DNA of 8,560 bases from positions 1-8,560 of the forward strand of contig CALHIA010000089.1 of the NCBI GenBank assembly GCA_938030585.1, given 5' to 3'. Positions within the stretch are counted from its first letter, which is position 1, and every line of letters starts with the position of its first letter. The stretch is from an uncultured Candidatus Saccharibacteria bacterium (GTDB taxonomy: Bacteria; Patescibacteriota; Saccharimonadia; Saccharimonadales; Saccharimonadaceae). Positions 5,830 to 8,560 of this stretch are shown here, piece after piece. The notes under the pieces were generated by a model. The model made no database searches. It saw nothing but the letters and a program-made list of their open reading frames with translations, and was not told where the DNA came from. Made by a program: the position numbers and the translations under genes.

Positions 5830-5853
5830 AACACCCCGCTGGGGCGGGGTGTT
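5830..5853 (-). terminator. GC-rich hairpin downstream of dnaK
   Basis: AACACCCCGC and GCGGGGTGTT are perfect 10-bp arms around a 4-base loop, 44 bp after the dnaK stop. It is the strongest GC hairpin in the window. Neither direction has a real T tract (the minus strand continues CTGTATTTAC), so it may be a leaky terminator, or a 3'-end stabiliser for the dnaK message. Confidence 0.55.
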
Positions 5854-5897
5854 ATTTAGTGCCTTATGTATTTAGAGATTCGAGATTTTTAGCAGTC

Positions 5898-7781
5898 TTA
5901 TTTGTCGACAACTTCACCTTCGACTGGTTCATCTGGGTTGGTTTTGCCAGCTTCTGGGTTAGCTTGGTCGGCAGAGTTAGCTTGGTAAAGTTTGGCACCG
6001 ATTGGCATTACTTTATTAGCTAATTCTTTAGCCGCTTCTTCATATTTGGAAGCTTCAGCGTTAGTGTCTTTTAGGACTTCCTTAGCTTCTTCAACTGCCT
6101 TCTTGATGGTTTCTTTATCTTCATCAGAGATTTTATCCTTGAATTCATCAGGCATTTTTTCGTATTGATAGATAGCTTGTTCTAGGTGATTCTTAGCATC
6201 GATAGCTTCGCGCTTTTTCTTATCTTCATCAGCGTGGAGCTCGGCGTCTTTTTGAGCTTTTTCGATGTCTTCTTTGGACATGTTGCCAGAGTTTTGAATA
6301 GTAATACTCTGTTCCTTACCAGTTCCCTTGTCACGAGCAGTAACATTCAAGATACCGTTAGCATCGATATTGAAGGTAACTTCAATCTGAGGGACACCAC
6401 GTGGAGCTGGAGCAATACCATCGAGTACGAAGCGACCGAGAGATTTGTTATCGGAAGCCATTTCGCGCTCACCCTGCAAGACGTGAATTTCTACCTGTGG
6501 CTGATTATCAGCAGCGGTGGAGAAAGTCTCAGATTTAGAGGTAGGAATAGTAGTATTACGGTCAATAAGCTTGGTGGAAACACCGCCCATAGTCTCAATA
6601 CCGAGAGAGAGTGGGGTAACATCGAGCAAGAGAACATCCTTCACGTCGCCCTGAAGTACGCCACCTTGGATGGCAGCACCGACAGCCACGACTTCATCTG
6701 GGTTAACACCTTGCATAGGTTCTTTACCGAAGAGTTCCTTAACTTTTTCAACTACAGCTGGCATACGGGTCATACCACCAACCATCACGACCTCATTGAT
6801 GTCGCTAGTGGAAAGTTTAGCATCCTTAAGCGCCTTATGAACTGGCTCAGCGAGACGTTCGATGAGTGGAGAGACTAGTTCTTCCATCTTTGAGCGAGTC
6901 AAAGTGTATTCAAAATGTTTTGGACCATCAGCATCGGCAGAGAGGAATGGAAGGTTAATTTCGGTTTCCTTAGCGGAAGAAAGTTCCTTCTTAGCCTTTT
7001 CAGCTTCATCTTTAATACGTTGCATGGCAGCAGCGTCTTTCTTAACATCGATACCAGATTCTTCTTTGAATTTATCACAGAGGAAGTTAACGATGAGGTT
7101 GTCAAAGTCTTCACCACCAAGGTGGGTATCACCGTTAGTAGAAAGCACTTCGAAGACGCCGTCACCTAATTCAAGGATGGAAACATCGAAGGTACCACCA
7201 CCAAGGTCGAAGACCACGATTTTCTCTTCACTCTTCTTTTCAAGACCATAAGCGAGAGCGGCGGCAGTAGGTTCATTAATAATACGCTTAACTTCAAGAC
7301 CGGCGATTTTACCAGCATCTTTGGTAGCTTGGCGCTGAGAGTCGTCGAAGTAGGCAGGAACGGTAATGATAGCTTCAGTAACTTTTTCACCAAGGAAGGC
7401 CTCAGCATCAGCCTTGATCTTGGAAAGAATCATGGCAGAGATTTCTTCTGGGGTGTATTCCTTGCCATCCATTTCAACAGCGACACCGTTACCTTTTTTA
7501 ACAATCTTGTATGGCATAATATCGAGATCGCGTTGAACTTCTTTATCATCAAACTTACGACCAATCAAACGCTTAATACCATAGATGGTGTTCTTTGGGT
7601 TTGTAACACGTTGACGTTGGGCAACTTTACCAACGAGGCGATCACCTTTTTTAGTCACAGCCACAACAGATGGGGTAGTGCGGTCACCTTCAGCATTGGT
7701 AATAACTTCCGGCTTTCCGGCTACCATGTAGGCGAAAGCAGAGTTAGTTGTACCAAGGTCAATACCAATAATTTTACTCAT
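5898..7781 (-). CDS. dnaK: Chaperone protein DnaK (Hsp70)
   Basis: A 627-residue Hsp70 that binds exposed hydrophobic peptides in an ATP-driven cycle in the cytoplasm, normally with DnaJ and GrpE. All three Hsp70 signatures are present: I-D-L-G-T-T-N-S (7-14), F-D-L-G-G-G-T-F-D-V (191-200) and V-M-V-G-G-M-T-R-M-P (332-341). The interdomain linker D-V-L-L-L-D-V-T-P is at 382-390, followed by the substrate-binding beta domain and a charged helical lid. The tail ends E-G-E-V-V-D-K after a disordered Asn/Pro/Glu stretch. The nucleotide domain contains the insert near residues 75-95 that Gram-positive DnaK proteins lack. The position of E. coli Cys15 is Ala here. AAGGAG lies 5 bases before the ATG. 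The gene has a strong CIRCE-controlled promoter. grpE, dnaJ and hrcA are not adjacent. Confidence 0.99.
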   Translation of the reverse strand: MSKIIGIDLGTTNSAFAYMVAGKPEVITNAEGDRTTPSVVAVTKKGDRLVGKVAQRQRVTNPKNTIYGIKRLIGRKFDDKEVQRDLDIMPYKIVKKGNGVAVEMDGKEYTPEEISAMILSKIKADAEAFLGEKVTEAIITVPAYFDDSQRQATKDAGKIAGLEVKRIINEPTAAALAYGLEKKSEEKIVVFDLGGGTFDVSILELGDGVFEVLSTNGDTHLGGEDFDNLIVNFLCDKFKEESGIDVKKDAAAMQRIKDEAEKAKKELSSAKETEINLPFLSADADGPKHFEYTLTRSKMEELVSPLIERLAEPVHKALKDAKLSTSDINEVVMVGGMTRMPAVVEKVKELFGKEPMQGVNPDEVVAVGAAIQGGVLQGDVKDVLLLDVTPLSLGIETMGGVSTKLIDRNTTIPTSKSETFSTAADNQPQVEIHVLQGEREMASDNKSLGRFVLDGIAPAPRGVPQIEVTFNIDANGILNVTARDKGTGKEQSITIQNSGNMSKEDIEKAQKDAELHADEDKKKREAIDAKNHLEQAIYQYEKMPDEFKDKISDEDKETIKKAVEEAKEVLKDTNAEASKYEEAAKELANKVMPIGAKLYQANSADQANPEAGKTNPDEPVEGEVVDK

Positions 7782-7803
7782 AAATACTCCTTGTTTATTA
7801 TTT

Positions 7804-7830
7804 TTGGCACTTTAGCGGTTATTCTGCTAA
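7804..7830 (-). promoter_or_regulatory. Degenerate second CIRCE-like operator in the dnaK leader
   Basis: TTGGCACTT, 9 bases, then TTCTGCTAA keeps the exact 9-9-9 geometry of CIRCE and matches 13 of 18 arm positions. It lies just after the predicted transcription start and before the ribosome site. On the minus strand both this and the upstream operator begin TTAGCAG, sharing the same departure from consensus. This may be a weaker HrcA site or a leader hairpin; it was found by eye and the match is partial. Confidence 0.45.
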
Positions 7831-7839
7831 TTTGTCTTA

Positions 7840-7868
7840 AGTATAGCCAATTAGCACTCTAATGTCAA
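7840..7868 (-). promoter_or_regulatory. Sigma70-type promoter of dnaK
   Basis: On the minus strand a perfect TTGACA (7868-7863), a 17-bp spacer and TATACT (7845-7840) predict a start near 7833 and a leader of about 50 bases. The -35 box lies in the spacer of the CIRCE operator and one operator arm fills much of the promoter spacer, so bound repressor would block polymerase. Confidence 0.85.
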
Positions 7869-7877
7869 GACTGCTAA
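7851..7877 (-). promoter_or_regulatory. CIRCE operator (HrcA binding site)
   Basis: TTAGCACTC, 9 bases, then GACTGCTAA matches the CIRCE consensus TTAGCACTC-N9-GAGTGCTAA at 17 of 18 arm positions. HrcA bound here represses heat-shock genes and is released on stress as GroEL becomes occupied. Its overlap with the dnaK promoter is the usual arrangement. Confidence 0.92.
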
Positions 7878-7933
7878 TTATTAAATTAACAGGGGTGGAT
7901 GAGAAAAATTAAAAAGATTTTTGAGATTTTTGC

Positions 7934-8560
7934 CTATTTTTTGATGAAAATTTTCTTCACAAATTCGATTAATTCAACTCGGAATTGGAAGAGTAGAAGA
8001 CCGATGCCAGCTACCGAAGAGCCGATAATTGCCGTAGAACCATTAAATTGTTTAGGTGTTTTTTCAGGGTCGCCAGTTTTTGGCACCTCAAGCTTATCGG
8101 TAGCACCAGTATTAGCCTTTTGCTTGCGACAGCGATGCGTCTCAGGATTACGTTCATACCCCTCTTTGCAAGGTGCAGGAGTTTTTTCGTCTTTCGAGTC
8201 AATCTTCTTACAACGGTTAGTAGCTGGATTTAATTCCTTGCCTTCACCACAAGTTTTAGGGGCCTTTGATACTGGAATTTTTACGCAACGGCCACTCTTT
8301 GGGCTGATTGTTTTACCCACTTCGCATGGTTTCTTTGCATTTCCTGCAGGACTAATCTTTTTACAACGATGCGTCTGAGGGTTAAGGTAATAGCCTGTCT
8401 TGCAGATCTTTGGTTGATTTTCATGAGAATTCTCCTTATTACAGCGATGAGTGTTTTGATTTAAATAATATCCGGGCTTGCATTGCTTTGATGTATTTGG
8501 TTTTGGCGTGGCGATTTTATTACAACGATGAGTTTCTTGATTTCTTACATAGCCAGACTT
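7934..8560 (-). CDS. Cysteine-repeat surface protein, C-terminal part (runs off the window)
   Basis: The frame is open from the right edge to TAG at 7934, giving 208 residues of the C-terminal part of a larger protein. It contains five complete and one cut repeat of C-x2-G-x3-(N/S)-x2-(T/S)-x-R-C. Counting from the edge, the Cys pairs are 27/40, 53/66, 79/92, 104/117 and 131/144, always 13 apart, with Cys13 from the cut copy; the period is 25-27 residues, with linkers rich in Lys and Pro. Then come V-P-K-T-G (159-163), a hydrophobic segment at about 176-193 and a basic tail ending K-K. This is the layout of a cell-surface protein anchored by its C-terminus, perhaps with disulfides within each repeat. 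V-P-K-T-G resembles a sortase motif but lies further from the membrane segment than usual. A GTG at 8320 could pass for a start but would split the repeat array. Function unknown. Confidence 0.8.
   Translation of the reverse strand, partial: KSGYVRNQETHRCNKIATPKPNTSKQCKPGYYLNQNTHRCNKENSHENQPKICKTGYYLNPQTHRCKKISPAGNAKKPCEVGKTISPKSGRCVKIPVSKAPKTCGEGKELNPATNRCKKIDSKDEKTPAPCKEGYERNPETHRCRKQKANTGATDKLEVPKTGDPEKTPKQFNGSTAIIGSSVAGIGLLLFQFRVELIEFVKKIFIKK

Noticed and set aside
5781..5834. GTG start of the membrane protein at 5834
   Set aside because: It falls in the dnaK hairpin and upstream of the likely promoter; the ATG at 5780 has a ribosome site and begins with a typical basic N-terminus.
6186..6878. 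Long plus-strand frames opposite dnaK, and similar ones opposite ftsH
   Set aside because: They are shadows of strongly conserved genes and show no recognisable domains.
7934..8320. A stand-alone 128-residue gene starting at GTG 8320
   Set aside because: The frame continues upstream to the window edge with the same repeats, and 8320 falls inside a repeat unit just after its first cysteine.
7899..8378. Plus-strand frame opposite the surface protein
   Set aside because: It is antisense to the cysteine-repeat gene, whose repeats clearly show the real strand.

Overview
This window most resembles the genome of a Candidate Phyla Radiation bacterium, probably Candidatus Saccharibacteria (TM7). The grounds are moderate-to-low GC, tightly packed genes, a C-terminally anchored surface protein built of C-x2-G-x3-N-x2-T-x-R-C repeats (a style I associate with Saccharibacteria), and TGA used as a normal stop (the CYTH gene ends in TGA), which argues against the UGA-recoding CPR lineages. 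The assignment is inference; no rRNA is present.

Layout. At 5-981 (+) lie an ASCH-domain protein and a family S51 peptidase E, 29 bp apart. They converge on a minus-strand pair, ftsH (1452-3404) followed by a small Nudix hydrolase (996-1385). FtsH and the Nudix gene are separated by a 24-bp tandem repeat that copies the end of the ftsH gene. ftsH is divergent from a tRNA-Pro(UGG) gene (3471-3546), with both promoters packed into 66 bp. Downstream of the tRNA is a 248-bp patch without a credible gene (3547-3794). It holds a second copy of the tRNA 3' end, an inverted tRNA fragment, two copies of the tRNA terminator and a perfect AT palindrome, and looks like a recombination or integration scar.

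From 3795 to 8560 everything is on the minus strand. In transcription order these are a cysteine-repeat surface protein (running off the right edge), dnaK, a YjdF/DUF2238-like membrane protein, a TylF-like O-methyltransferase and a CYTH-domain protein. dnaK has a near-consensus sigma70-type promoter inside a CIRCE operator, and a second, degenerate site with CIRCE geometry lies in its leader, so HrcA repression is expected. grpE and dnaJ are not adjacent.

The core theme is protein quality control: DnaK refolds proteins, FtsH degrades membrane and misfolded proteins, and peptidase E may trim dipeptides. The remaining genes are small housekeeping or accessory enzymes. No stretch over 300 bases lacks a gene. 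I see no CRISPR array, transposase or complete mobile element. The most unusual parts are the tRNA-Pro scar, the ftsH-tail repeat, the paired operators upstream of dnaK and the cysteine-repeat protein.
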